Assembly: GCF_000389965.1 (NCBI RefSeq)
Contig: NC_021191.1
Span: 5,581,501-5,645,500 of the forward strand
Source of the DNA: Actinoplanes sp. N902-109
GTDB taxonomy: Bacteria; Actinomycetota; Actinomycetes; Mycobacteriales; Micromonosporaceae
DNA: 64,000 nucleotides
Direction: 5' to 3'
The number at the start of each line of letters is the position of its first letter. The stretch's first letter is position 1. The notes under the pieces were generated by a model, which made no database searches, was not told where the DNA came from, and saw only the letters and a list, made by a program, of their open reading frames with translations. Shown here one piece after another: positions 35,101 through 43,076 of the stretch. Made by a program: the position numbers and the translations under genes.

Positions 35101-35721
35101 GTCCGGGGCGTGCAGATCATCCCGGCGAAGGACGCCGACGGGCACCGGTGGCGGGCCTCGCCGCCGGCCATCGACGTGATCGCGCCGGGCGGGTGGAACC
35201 TGTACAGCCGCACCGCCGCCGGCTCGCTGATGATCACCGTGCTGATGATCGGGGCCCGGGCCGGTGGCTGGCCGCCGATCGGCTCGATCCTGCCGGGCCC
35301 CTACCTGGCCGGCGGGTTCGAGCGGTCGGTCGACGCCTACGGTATCGCCGCGGCCGACTGGCAGCGCGACACGCTCGGCTACGGCAACCGGGTGGGCGGC
35401 GACGTGACCTCGGTGTCGCTGTCGTCCACGTACGGGCGGCAGGACCCGGTGCGCGAGGTCGGCGAGCTGTACTACGCGACCGAGTGGGGCCTGCCCGAGC
35501 AGCAGCTGGTGGACCGGCTCGCCATCCAGTACCTGGTGGTCGACAAGCGGCTGAGCGAGCAGCTGCCCGAGGGCGAGGCCTACTTCGAGAACGACCCGCA
35601 CGCCGGTTCGATCACGGCACCGCTGACCGCCACCCAGATCGGCAAGTTCGACGCCCTGGCCGGGGTGGACCGGCTCTACGACAACGGCACGGTCCGCGTC
35701 TACCGGATGGGGAACGAGTGA
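32179..35721 (+). CDS. Polytopic membrane glycan enzyme with a 540-residue repetitive N-terminal tail
   Basis: 1180 residues from ATG 32179; GTG 32071 is an in-frame alternative. Residues 1-540 are disordered and made of tandem families: TNDGQT, DEDTPGSAT, GEPTTGEPTT, PAPASVAV, PAAQSQ, PDAKDRPRA, and seven 11-residue units with D-E-T-Q-V-I-R. The C-terminal 600 residues hold about 10-12 transmembrane helices, with loop motifs FRFPDELQHWL and SHHVTAF and a 200-residue extracytoplasmic end. This is the architecture of GT-C or O-antigen-polymerase-type enzymes. The seven-fold TQVI motif fits pThr-x-x-Ile sites read by FHA domains, so the tail may be a kinase-controlled docking arm (inference). 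Confidence 0.75.
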   Translation: MLTPTGPDTPAGSSATSPDQVGAAAANPHPSRDPRTDPEATHVLPTSAAGEAAADGKAPIPAAGGQTPDDGQTANDGQTTNDGQTTNDGQTTNGGQTANQAAGEKTPAQPAAGETPDSVADEDMPSPATDEDTPGSATDEDTPGPAADEDTPGSATGEDTPGSEAGETASGSSGIEVAATTGAATPTTGEPTTGEPTTGEPTTGGATRQAGESTPVSRAPAPASVAVPPAPASVAVPPAPTSVAASQAPASVAASQAPTSVAASPASTAGGSTAASATRSGTARDAADIESQPADAGGNATTANTAASAAAPDGQTGEEADTRPDPDPEIDSGATSHPHAGGQPAAQSQPAAQSQPAAQSQPDAKDRPRAADQSDAKDRPRAGGQPDAKDQPRAAGHPDAESQPRSASDADETGGARGAEADATQIIPIGGGAGKTHAGGAAGRDEAQPEHDRDSSETQVIRTGNADETQVIRAEDADATQVVRAAEGDETQVIRAAESDETQVIRIDGGDETQVIRAADGDATQVIRAAEGAAGVTALIPVVPGRKDGRARSRLAVPRDPGRAPRPARPRREPLDLGHAPAVLTISALGVLMVALAYAGGRVGTGIAPLAYWAGQVVVFTPVVVRLLSRRMAGVAESFTLVMGLALNQYLLKWMYSPEQFRFPDELQHWLATTVIVQTGKLFQPNAALPPAVHFPGLAEMGAAVTSMTGMSVTASGVIVAGVAHLVFVAFVFAVVLRASNSPAVAGVACATYATALHYLFFNSMFLYQTAALPYFMLAVWAVRRWRAEGGPAFAVLAVLAMGVTTVSHHVTAFALVLTLTLLAVVELVLGRPRRWGALLMPGIALLIVAVWVATVATDVVSYLEAPVDQVIDTVNNLVSGTRQASSTTAAVSIGQLVLQGAGLIALFVLYLALLRDMLQRRDRDAWRWAAVVGGAIFFAGNGVRFLGQNGPEIAARLSTFTYVPISILAAIALVRGVQIIPAKDADGHRWRASPPAIDVIAPGGWNLYSRTAAGSLMITVLMIGARAGGWPPIGSILPGPYLAGGFERSVDAYGIAAADWQRDTLGYGNRVGGDVTSVSLSSTYGRQDPVREVGELYYATEWGLPEQQLVDRLAIQYLVVDKRLSEQLPEGEAYFENDPHAGSITAPLTATQIGKFDALAGVDRLYDNGTVRVYRMGNE
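33544..33774 (+). repeat. Seven in-frame 33-bp coding repeats (DETQVIR units)
   Basis: Seven consecutive 11-codon units, each with [SD]-[EA]-T-Q-V-[IV]-R, form the end of the disordered tail. Related single motifs ATHVLP and ATQIIP occur upstream in the same protein. The spacing is exact and in frame, unlike the non-coding arrays elsewhere in the window. Confidence 0.9.
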
Positions 35722-36635
35722 ACCCGCTGCTCTACCGTCTGGTCTGGGCCGGCACGTCGCTGTCGGCGCTGGCCGTGCTGCTCGGCCCGGCGCCGGTGAG
35801 CGTCCCCGGCGGGCTGCTGCTCGGGTTCGTGCTGCCGGGTGCCGCGCTGACCGGTGCGCTGCTGCGCCGCCGCGAGCTGACGACGGTCGAGCGCATCGCC
35901 CTGGCGCCGGCCCTCAGCATGGCCACGCTGGTGGTGACCGGCCTTCTCCTGTACGTGTGCCGGGTGCCCCTGGACCGGTCGTCGTGGACCGCCGCGACGG
36001 CCGGGGTGTCGGTGCTCGGGCTGCTCGCCACCGCCCTGCGGCGACCGGCGCCGGAAACCGGGCCGTCCGACGCCGGCCCGCCCGACGCCGAGCCGCTCGA
36101 CGCCGGGCCGCTCGACGCCGGCGCGCCGGCCGGCGGACCGGTGCCGGTCGGACCGGTGCCGGAGATGGCCGACGCCCACACCATCGTCATGTCCGTGGTC
36201 CCGCCGGCCCGCCAGGAGGTCGTCGCGGCCGAGTACCGGGCCAAGCGGGCCAGGCTGGTCCGGCAGTCGCTGCCGCTGCTGCTCGTGGTGGCGGTGCTCG
36301 GCGGGGCGAGCTGGCTGTCGTTGCGTACCTCGGCCGAGACCTCCCGCACCACCGTCACGGCCCTGTCGGCCGCGCCGGCCTCCCCGGTGAACAGCGCCGG
36401 GAACCGTACGGTGGTCGTCTCGGCGTCCGGGCTCGCGGCGGCGGAGGGCCCCTACACCGTACGGGTGAGCGCGGTCGCCGGACGCACCGCCCGGACCCGC
36501 ACCGTGGCCGTGACCGGGGCCGGGACCTGGAGCGAGACGATGACCGTGCCCGGCGGCGTACGGGTGACCATCGGGCTGTACCGCAGCGGTGACACCACGG
36601 CGTACCGGAGCATCTCGGTCAGCGCCACCGAGTGA
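35718..36635 (+). CDS. Membrane protein with extracytoplasmic beta domain, glycan-operon partner
   Basis: 305 residues from GTG 35718, whose GTGA overlaps the previous stop. Helices lie near residues 10-28, 30-48, 62-82 and 90-108. A Pro/Asp/Ala linker of repeated DAGP units follows, then a fifth helix (LPLLLVVAVLGGASWL) and a C-terminal Thr/Val-rich beta region (YTVRVSAVAGRTARTRTVAVTG). The N-terminal half resembles DUF1616-like membrane proteins. Because it is translationally coupled to the large membrane enzyme, a role as assembly or anchoring partner is likely. No catalytic motif is seen. Confidence 0.7.
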   Translation: MNPLLYRLVWAGTSLSALAVLLGPAPVSVPGGLLLGFVLPGAALTGALLRRRELTTVERIALAPALSMATLVVTGLLLYVCRVPLDRSSWTAATAGVSVLGLLATALRRPAPETGPSDAGPPDAEPLDAGPLDAGAPAGGPVPVGPVPEMADAHTIVMSVVPPARQEVVAAEYRAKRARLVRQSLPLLLVVAVLGGASWLSLRTSAETSRTTVTALSAAPASPVNSAGNRTVVVSASGLAAAEGPYTVRVSAVAGRTARTRTVAVTGAGTWSETMTVPGGVRVTIGLYRSGDTTAYRSISVSATE

Positions 36636-36670
36636 CGCGGTTCGGCGGCGGTCCGGGGCGCACGGCATAC

Positions 36671-36753
36671 TGGGCGGCGACACGCGACTGGCGGCATCGA
36701 GGATGGGCAACCATCGGGGAGCTCGTCGTGGGGGCCGACCGCCTGGGCGCCCA
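36671..36753 (+). promoter_or_regulatory. ZTP (pfl) riboswitch upstream of folD
   Basis: The conserved cores of the pfl RNA are present in order: GCGACTGGCG (36684-36693), the P2 hairpin GATGG-GCAA-CCATC, GGGGAGC (36716-36722) and CCGCCTGGGC (36739-36748). P1 closes by TGGGCG (36671-36676) pairing with CGCCCA (36748-36753). The pseudoknot GGCGG/CCGCC is possible at 36690-36694 with 36739-36743. It ends 16 nt before the folD start. ZTP binding signals folate one-carbon shortage and raises folD expression. Confidence 0.9.
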
Positions 36754-36768
36754 CGCTGGGGAGAAGCA

Positions 36769-37638
36769 ATGTCTGACACTCCGCAGGCGCGGCTGCTGCC
36801 GGGCAAGCCGGTCGCCGATGCCGTGCTCGCCGACGTCGCACAGCGCGTCACCAAGCTCAAGGAGGCCGGCGTCCAGCCGGCGCTGGCCACCATCCTGGTC
36901 GGCGACGACGACGCCAGCGCCGGTTACATCCGGATCAAGCAGCGCCAGGCCGCCGAGCTGGGCTTCGTCTCCCCGCACGAGCACCTCGGCGCCGACGCCA
37001 CCCAGGACGACCTGCTGCGCGTCATCGACCGGCTCAACGCCGACCCGGCGGTGCACGCGCTGCTGATCCAGTACCCGCCGCCCGCGCACATCGACTACGA
37101 CGCCGCGCTGATGACCGTCGACCCGGACAAGGACGTCGACGGCATGCACCCGCTCAACCTGGGCCGGCTGTCCGTGGGCCTGCCCGGCCCCCGCCCGTGC
37201 ACCCCGGCCGGCATCGAGGCGCTGCTGGCCCACTACGAGATCCCGGTGGCCGGGCACGAGGTGGTCATCCTCGGCCGCGGCGCCACCATCGGCCGCCCGC
37301 TGGCGATGATGCTGTCCCAGAAGCGTCCCACCGCCAACGCCGCAGTCACCGTCGTCCACACCGGCGTCCCTGACTGGCAGCGCTACACCCAGCGCGCCGA
37401 CGTCCTGGTCGCTGCGGCCGGCGTCCCCGGCATCATCCGCCCCGAGCACGTCAAGCCGGGCGCCACGGTCATCGGCGCCGGCGTCCGCTACGAGGGCCGC
37501 CGCCTGCTGCCTGACGTGGTCGAGGAGGTCGCCGGGGTGGCCGGTGCCATCACCCCGCGCGTCGGCGGCGTCGGCCCCACCACGGTCGCCATGCTCTTCC
37601 GCAACGCCGTCGAGGCCGCCGAGAAGGCCACCCGCTGA
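36769..37638 (+). CDS. folD: Bifunctional methylenetetrahydrofolate dehydrogenase/cyclohydrolase
   Basis: 289 residues from ATG 36769 with GGGGAGA just upstream; normal family length. It interconverts 5,10-methylene-, methenyl- and 10-formyl-tetrahydrofolate using NADP. Visible motifs are the catalytic region GYIRIKQRQAAELG (Lys of the YxxxK motif), QYPPPAHID, PDKDVDGMHPLNLG, the nucleotide-binding loop VILGRGATIGRPLAMML and the C-terminal PRVGGVGPTTVAML signature. All are intact. The preceding ZTP riboswitch gives a clear regulatory logic. Confidence 0.97.
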   Translation: MSDTPQARLLPGKPVADAVLADVAQRVTKLKEAGVQPALATILVGDDDASAGYIRIKQRQAAELGFVSPHEHLGADATQDDLLRVIDRLNADPAVHALLIQYPPPAHIDYDAALMTVDPDKDVDGMHPLNLGRLSVGLPGPRPCTPAGIEALLAHYEIPVAGHEVVILGRGATIGRPLAMMLSQKRPTANAAVTVVHTGVPDWQRYTQRADVLVAAAGVPGIIRPEHVKPGATVIGAGVRYEGRRLLPDVVEEVAGVAGAITPRVGGVGPTTVAMLFRNAVEAAEKATR

Positions 37639-37643
37639 CCGGC

Positions 37644-37667
37644 CGCGGGCGGCCCCGGCCGCCCGCG
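37644..37667 (+). terminator. Strong GC hairpin after folD
   Basis: CGCGGGCGGCC and GGCCGCCCGCG, 11-bp perfect arms around a 2-nt centre, begin 6 bp after the folD stop. The site lies between convergent folD and the AraC gene and could serve both. No T-tract. Confidence 0.6.
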
Positions 37668-37711
37668 TCACCGGCGTGCTGCCGGCGCACAAGGAATCCG
37701 GGCGTTCGTCG

Positions 37712-38710
37712 TCAGCCGATGCTGCCGGACCGGGCCTGCTGCGGCGTCGTGCCCGACCACTGGTGGAAGGCCCGGTGGAACGAGCTCGGCTCGTCGTAGC
37801 CCAGCAGGAACGCGATCTCCGTCATGGTCACGTCCGGTCGGTTCAGGTAGTGCCGGGCGAGGTGCAGCCGCGTCCGCTCCAGCACAGCCTGAAAGGTCGT
37901 GCCTTCCTCGGCCAGGCGGCGCTGCAGCGTACGGCTGCTGACCGCCAGGCGGCGGGCCACGCCGGCGGCGGTGGCCTCGCCGGCCGGCAGCAGATCGTTC
38001 AGGGCGGCGCGGACCCGGTCGGCCGTCGACTCGCTCCGGTCGAGATCGCCGAGGCGGCGGCGCAGGTCCGGCTCGAACAGCTGCCACAGCTCGGCGTTCG
38101 CGGTCAGGAACGGCCGGCGGGCGTCCAGCCCGGTGAACGCCACCGTCGCTGGTGAGCCCCGCCGGATCCGGACCCCCAGGAAGTCGGCGTACGCCTCGGC
38201 CGCCGCGCCGGCGGGCGGGTCCGGGACCCGGACGGACAGCGGCGTGACCCGCGTTCGCGTCCCCAGCCGGGCGAGCGCCACCACAAAAGCGACCTCGTAC
38301 GCGACAAAGCTGGGCGGCGGCGGCGGAGCGGGCGGCCACCGCATCGAGACACGCAGCTGATCGGTGTCCGCGTCCACCGCCATCTGCTGCGGGCCCAGCA
38401 GCCGCTTGTGGGTGGCGACCCGCTCGGTGGCGTGGCGCAGATCCGGGCTGCACAGCGCGGCGAAGATCGCCGGCTGGAACGTCTCCGTGCTGATCCGGGC
38501 GGCCAGCGTCGCCCCGATCGCGGGGTCCCCGGCCAGCGCTTCCAGCGCCGTCCAGCAGCGGTAGAACTGCTCCTGGGTGAGCAGCACCTGGGGGCCGCGG
38601 AACAGGTCCTCCGGCAGGCCCGCGGCCTGCAGTACCCGCCCGGCGGGCACGCCGAGGTCAGCCATCGTGGCCGCGACGGCGGGACTCACACTGAACCGGC
38701 CGGTGGTCAC
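37712..38710 (-). CDS. AraC-family regulator with arabinose-binding-type N-terminal domain
   Basis: 332 residues from GTG 38710, overlapping the SDR stop (GTGA). Residues 1-210 match the AraC ligand domain found in OruR/ArgR-like and virulence regulators (SVSPAVAATMADLGVPAGRVLQAAGL). The C-terminal double helix-turn-helix is complete: VARRLAVSSRTLQRRLAEEG and EIAFLLGYDEPSSFHRAFHQWSG. It is the second gene of a two-gene unit with an SDR oxidoreductase and may control it in response to the SDR's substrate (inference). Confidence 0.9.
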   Translation of the reverse strand: MTTGRFSVSPAVAATMADLGVPAGRVLQAAGLPEDLFRGPQVLLTQEQFYRCWTALEALAGDPAIGATLAARISTETFQPAIFAALCSPDLRHATERVATHKRLLGPQQMAVDADTDQLRVSMRWPPAPPPPPSFVAYEVAFVVALARLGTRTRVTPLSVRVPDPPAGAAAEAYADFLGVRIRRGSPATVAFTGLDARRPFLTANAELWQLFEPDLRRRLGDLDRSESTADRVRAALNDLLPAGEATAAGVARRLAVSSRTLQRRLAEEGTTFQAVLERTRLHLARHYLNRPDVTMTEIAFLLGYDEPSSFHRAFHQWSGTTPQQARSGSIG

Positions 38711-39663
38711 GGCCGCCCGATCGCACCAGTGTCGGCCAGGGCCGCCTCGACGTCGACGTCGAGGCCGGTGAGTCGCTGCGAGACCGTCCACAGGGTCTCG
38801 ATCGCGGCGTCGGAACCGGGCCGGAACAGCCGCCGCGCGACCGGCGGCCCGCCCGCGGACCAGCGCGGCCCGTACATCGTGCCGCCCTCGGCCTCCGGAT
38901 CGGTGGCCGCGCGCAGCTGGCTGAGCGCGCCGCGCTCGACCGTCATCCCGAACCGCCGGGTCAGGGCGTCGAAGAACCGGGCGAGGCGACCGCCCCCACC
39001 GGCGGCGACCGTGGTGGCCTGCAGGCCGGAGTCGGTGAACCCCGGGTGGGCGGTCAGCGCCCGGGCGGCGACCCCGGCCGCCCGGAACCGCCGGTCCAGC
39101 CCCTGCGCGAAGTGCCGGTTCGCGAGCTTCGAGTCGTCGTAGGCACGCCACGGGTCGAAGTCGCGCAGCCGCGACGGATCGCCGGGGTCGAGCGGCCGTC
39201 CGAGGTGCTGGGCGCCGCTGGTCACGGTGACCACTCGCGCCCCGGGCACGCGCACGATCGCGGGCAGCAGGTGCGCCGTGAGCGCCCAGTGACCCAGGTG
39301 GTTGACGCCGAGCTGAGTCTCGAACCCGTCAGCGGTGAGCCCCTGCGGCATCGCCATCACCCCCGCATTGTTCATCAGGAGGTCGACCGCGGGGTGGACA
39401 CTGCGGATCCGGCGGGCCGCGGCAGCGACGGAGGCCAACGAGCCGAGATCCAGTTCGACCAGTTCGGCCGAGGCACCGGGGTGCACGGCTCGCAGCCGCT
39501 CGAGCGCAGCCGCACCCTTGACCTGGTCGCGGGCGGCCAGCACGACGTGCGCGCCGCGCCCGGCCAGCGCCACAGCGGAGGCGAGCCCGAGGCCCCCATT
39601 GGCCCCGGTGACGACAGCCACGCGGCCGTGCTGATCGGGAATGTCGGCCGTGGTCCAGGACAT
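38707..39663 (-). CDS. Short-chain dehydrogenase/reductase
   Basis: 318 residues from ATG 39663; GGGAG lies 7 nt upstream, which rules out upstream in-frame starts. TGANGGLGLASA (cofactor loop), LDLGSL, NNAGVM and the catalytic YDDSKLANRHF (YxxxK) are all present. This is the retinol-dehydrogenase/WWOX-like SDR class. Cofactor is probably NADP, from the basic residue after the second strand (LAARD). The substrate is unknown. It is coupled to the AraC regulator gene. Confidence 0.92.
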   Translation of the reverse strand: MSWTTADIPDQHGRVAVVTGANGGLGLASAVALAGRGAHVVLAARDQVKGAAALERLRAVHPGASAELVELDLGSLASVAAAARRIRSVHPAVDLLMNNAGVMAMPQGLTADGFETQLGVNHLGHWALTAHLLPAIVRVPGARVVTVTSGAQHLGRPLDPGDPSRLRDFDPWRAYDDSKLANRHFAQGLDRRFRAAGVAARALTAHPGFTDSGLQATTVAAGGGGRLARFFDALTRRFGMTVERGALSQLRAATDPEAEGGTMYGPRWSAGGPPVARRLFRPGSDAAIETLWTVSQRLTGLDVDVEAALADTGAIGRP

Positions 39664-39923
39664 CGTTGCGCTCCCTACGCCGAACGGATTCTTGCCTGGC
39701 CTCACGCTAGGAACCGGCGGCACCGCGGGCATTGGCGGATCGCGCCAACTCCCCGCCGATCGCGCCAACGTCGCCGCCCCGGCCGGCGCCCTGGTCCGCG
39801 AAGAAGGGGAGCGGATCCGCAGCCTGGCAACGGAAGCACTGAGTCTGCTCAGCTGAGGTCCGGAGTTTGTCCGTGTCACTGTCGAGCTACAGCCGGAGCC
39901 GGGATACGACGTACTGTGGCGGT

Positions 39924-40250
39924 ATGCCGAAGCCCGGACTTGATGCGGAACAGAGTGCGGAAGCTGCCCGGGTCACCGCTTTGATCGATCGCCTCGCTGC
40001 TGAAGAATCAGTCGACGACCACCTCGAAGCGCTACCGGAATTGCGCGGGATGAGCAATGACGCAGTAGTGCTGGGTGATGTGCTCGGGGACGTCCTGCAC
40101 CGGGTGATTGCCGGAGCACAGGCAGACACGATCTCTTACTGGCCGATCTTGGACCTCCTGCGCGCTGCCGGGGCCGACGAAGAGCGTGCTGCGGCGAAGG
40201 CTGCCTGGCTACGCAGCCAGACAACGGATTCACAGAGCACGGCGAAGTAA
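39924..40250 (+). CDS. Hypothetical acidic helical protein
   Basis: 108 residues from ATG 39924 (MPKPGLDAEQ); an upstream in-frame GTG at 39867 is less likely. It is almost wholly alpha-helical and acidic (LIDRLAAEESVDDHLEALPELRG, DEERAAAKAAWLRSQ), with no signal peptide or membrane segment. No family is recognised. GC content is lower than in neighbouring genes. It is a single gene, convergent with the GNAT gene at 40383. Confidence 0.6.
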   Translation: MPKPGLDAEQSAEAARVTALIDRLAAEESVDDHLEALPELRGMSNDAVVLGDVLGDVLHRVIAGAQADTISYWPILDLLRAAGADEERAAAKAAWLRSQTTDSQSTAK

Positions 40251-40382
40251 CGCAGGCACTCCGCATGATCGAGCGTCCGACCAGCTCGCTTCCCGTCACA
40301 TCGCGGGACTGCTTCGGCCGGCTGCAACGCACGATCGGCGGCCATGCCGGATGACAGCCGCAGCGTTGACAGCGGGAATCCG

Positions 40383-40859
40383 CTAACCGATGAGCGGCTT
40401 GGTCATCTGCTGAGTGACGACCTGGTAGCCGAGTCGCTCATACAGTCTGATCGCCGTCTCGTTGGCGCCGAACACGTTGAGGCCGAGACGGCGCACGCCC
40501 CGTTGAACGAGCTCGCGTTCGGCGGCAAGCATCAAGCCTCGGCCGTAACCCTTGCCCCGATGCGCGTCGTCGACCACAACGAAGTAGACCCATGCGGTGT
40601 CCGGGTGATTCGCCCCGCCCGGCAGCGCGAGCCATATCCAGCCGATCCGCTCACCGTCAGCTTCACCGATGTACAGCAGCATGTGCTCTGTCGCCACGCC
40701 GTCCGGCAAGTACTGCTTACGCTGCTGCTGAATGTCAGCCGCCGCATCCTCCTGTCGGATGACACCGCCGGCCACCCTCGCGGTGAGGTAATCGGCGAAC
40801 GCGGTGTCGACGACAGAGTCGAACTCGCTCGAGGTCATGGGACGCAGCTCCACGGTCAT
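40383..40859 (-). CDS. GNAT-family N-acetyltransferase
   Basis: 158 residues, ATG 40859. The acetyl-CoA loop is AHRGKGYGRGLMLAAERE near residues 98-115, preceded by the strand TAWVYFVVVDD and followed by LGLNVFGANETAIRLYERLGY. This is a complete small GNAT (RimI/PhnO-like class). The target amine is unknown. Confidence 0.88.
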   Translation of the reverse strand: MTVELRPMTSSEFDSVVDTAFADYLTARVAGGVIRQEDAAADIQQQRKQYLPDGVATEHMLLYIGEADGERIGWIWLALPGGANHPDTAWVYFVVVDDAHRGKGYGRGLMLAAERELVQRGVRRLGLNVFGANETAIRLYERLGYQVVTQQMTKPLIG

Positions 40860-40861
40860 AT

Positions 40862-40953
40862 GCCGTATCCAACCCGATGCGCGCCACAGCCGGGGTGCGT
40901 GCGGTGGCGAGCTGCACCAGCCGGCGCAGCTCGCCCTCGCGACCGATCATCAC
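40862..40953 (-). pseudogene. Fragment of an AAA_16/LuxR-type ATPase start
   Basis: Minus-strand reading from 40953 gives VMIGREGELRRLVQLATARTP. GRE-x-E-L-x-R-L is the opening of AAA_16 domains in LuxR/MalT-type regulators. The frame then runs out into the GNAT gene before any Walker A motif. It looks like a decayed remnant. The 40860-41117 gap has no other gene I can support. Confidence 0.4.
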
Positions 40954-41117
40954 CGGGTCGCTGCCACCGCGGATGTGTCGCACGGCGCCAGGGCACCGGC
41001 GAGGCGGCCCCGCGTAGGGTCTGCGGCCCGCCCGGCGGGCCAGCCGGGCCAGGCTCGACATCGGGAGCTGCGACCTTTTCCTTCGCGGTCCGTTGGGGAT
41101 CAGGCATACCAGCCGCC

Positions 41118-43076
41118 TCAGCGCGGCACGGCCCGGAACCAGGCCGTCCGGTCGGCCGGGTCCGGGCCCCGGCGCGGCTGGACCGGCGGCCGCCGCCCGG
41201 TGACCGGCGCGTGATGGTCGAAGCGGGTCACCAGCACGCCCTCGCCCCCGGTCAGGTCGGGCAGCGCGGTGGTCAGCGCGGGCACCTGCGCGGCGGGCAG
41301 GTGGCCCGCCAGCCGTACGTAACCGCCGTTGGTCGCGGTGTCCAGGACCAGCGCCCCGAGCCGGCCCAGCAGCGCGGTCACCGGGCCGTGCGCGGGCCGC
41401 GGCAGGTCCAGCTCGAACCGGTTGACCGGCTGGCAGACCCGGGTGCCGGCCGGGGCCAGGGCGGCGGCCACCACCACCGGGGCGAGGTTGCGGAAGTCGG
41501 CGGCCACACTGGACACCGACTTGTCGAACTTCTGGTGCGATGCGCTCTGCCGGGGCCAGTACTGCGAGGACGTCATCGTCACCATGCAGTCGGTGACCGG
41601 CCAGCCGGCCGGTCCCTGGCGCAGCGCGGCGCGGACGCCCTCCTCGGTGGCGGCGATGAACGCCGGGGGCAGCCGGCCGGGCTCGATGCCGGGGCGGAAC
41701 TCGACGCCGTGCCCGGCCGGCGCCGCCTCGAGCCGCAGGCCGATCCCGGCCAGGTACGGGTTGCCCCGTTCCTTGACCCGCTCCTGCGCCGAACCGGTGC
41801 CGGTGACCCGCTCGATGCAGGCGACGGCGGTGCCGGAGAACCGCGCCGCGACACCGTACCGGTCCTGCAGCAGGGCCGCGAGCACCTCCTTCTGCACCTC
41901 GCCGTGCAGGCTGACCACCGCCTCGCCGGCCTGCTCGTCGAGGCGCAGGTCGATCAGCGGGTCCTCGTCGGCCAGCTCGGCCAGCCCGGCGAACAGCGCC
42001 GTGCGCCGCGCCGGGTCGACCGGCTCGACCAGCGCCTGCAGGGTGGCCGGCGGGAAGCGGTGGGCGCGCCGGCCGGGCGGGGCGCCGAGGGTCTCGCCGA
42101 TCCGCGCCGACGTGCCGCGCAGCGCGGCGATCTGCCCGGCCCGGGCGGCCGGGTGCACCGCCACCTCACCGGGCGCGCTGACCGCCACCTCGGTGATCCG
42201 CTCGGGCCGCCGCCCGGCGAAGGCGACCCGGTCGCGCACCCGCAGCTCGCCCGACCACAGCCGGACCCACGCCCGCCGGCCGTGCCCGTCCCGGTCGACC
42301 GCGAACACGCTGCCCGCAGCCGGTCCGCCCGGCTCACCCGCACGCGGCAGCAGCCCGGTCACCACCCGGCGCAGCTGCGGCACCCCGGCGCCGGTCAGCG
42401 CCGAGCCGTGCAGCACCGGGGTGAGCGTCTGCCGGCGGATGCCCCGGCGCAGCGCCGAACGCACCGCGGCGCGCCCCGGCCGTTGCCCGGCGAGCCAGGC
42501 CGCGAGGACCCGGTCGTCGCCGTCCGCGACCGCCTCGACGACGGGTTCCGCGTCCAGCGCCAGCGCCCCGACCCGGGCGTCGCGCGTCCCGGCGCCGGTG
42601 ACCCGGGTGAGCGGGACCAGGTGCGGGGTGAGCCGGTGCCGGGCCTGGGTCACGACCCGGTCCGCGTCGGCCCCGGACCGGTCGACCTTGTTGACGAACA
42701 GCACGGCCGGCACGCCGATGCGGCGCAACGCCCGCCAGATCACCACGGTCTGCGGCTGCACCCCCTCCACGCCGGAGACCACCAGCACCGCGGCGTCCAG
42801 CACGGCCAGCGAGCGCTCCACCTCGGCGATGAAGTCGGGGTGGCCCGGGGTGTCGAGCAGATTGACGGTCAGGTCGCCGAGCGCGAACGAGGTCACCGCG
42901 GCGCGGATCGTGATGCCGCGCCGGCGTTCCAGCTCCATCGCGTCGGTGACGGTGGTCCCGGCGTCGACGCTGCCGGGCTCGCTCAGCACGCCCGCTTCGA
43001 ACAGCAGGCGCTCGGTCAGACTGGTCTTGCCGGCGTCAACATGGGCGACGACGCCGAGATTGAGAAAGGCCAACAC
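41118..43076 (-). CDS. Tet(M)/OtrA-like ribosomal protection GTPase
   Basis: 652 residues, GTG start 43076. EF-G-like G domain: AHVDAGKTSL (residues 11-20), RGIT (53-56), DTPGH (75-79) and NKVD (129-132). Domains II-V follow, including VSLHGEVQKEVL and the C-terminal QYWPRQSASHQKFDKSVSSVAADF region near the ribosome-contacting loops. Length and order match tetracycline ribosomal protection proteins. These bind the 70S ribosome and displace the drug. Actinomycetes often carry chromosomal homologues in or out of antibiotic clusters; resistance is inferred. A leader peptide ORF overlaps its start. Confidence 0.88.
   Translation of the reverse strand: MLAFLNLGVVAHVDAGKTSLTERLLFEAGVLSEPGSVDAGTTVTDAMELERRRGITIRAAVTSFALGDLTVNLLDTPGHPDFIAEVERSLAVLDAAVLVVSGVEGVQPQTVVIWRALRRIGVPAVLFVNKVDRSGADADRVVTQARHRLTPHLVPLTRVTGAGTRDARVGALALDAEPVVEAVADGDDRVLAAWLAGQRPGRAAVRSALRRGIRRQTLTPVLHGSALTGAGVPQLRRVVTGLLPRAGEPGGPAAGSVFAVDRDGHGRRAWVRLWSGELRVRDRVAFAGRRPERITEVAVSAPGEVAVHPAARAGQIAALRGTSARIGETLGAPPGRRAHRFPPATLQALVEPVDPARRTALFAGLAELADEDPLIDLRLDEQAGEAVVSLHGEVQKEVLAALLQDRYGVAARFSGTAVACIERVTGTGSAQERVKERGNPYLAGIGLRLEAAPAGHGVEFRPGIEPGRLPPAFIAATEEGVRAALRQGPAGWPVTDCMVTMTSSQYWPRQSASHQKFDKSVSSVAADFRNLAPVVVAAALAPAGTRVCQPVNRFELDLPRPAHGPVTALLGRLGALVLDTATNGGYVRLAGHLPAAQVPALTTALPDLTGGEGVLVTRFDHHAPVTGRRPPVQPRRGPDPADRTAWFRAVPR

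Noticed and set aside
28563..36635. Polyketide or nonribosomal peptide biosynthetic cluster
   Set aside because: No PKS/NRPS domains; genes are glycosyltransferases and membrane enzymes.
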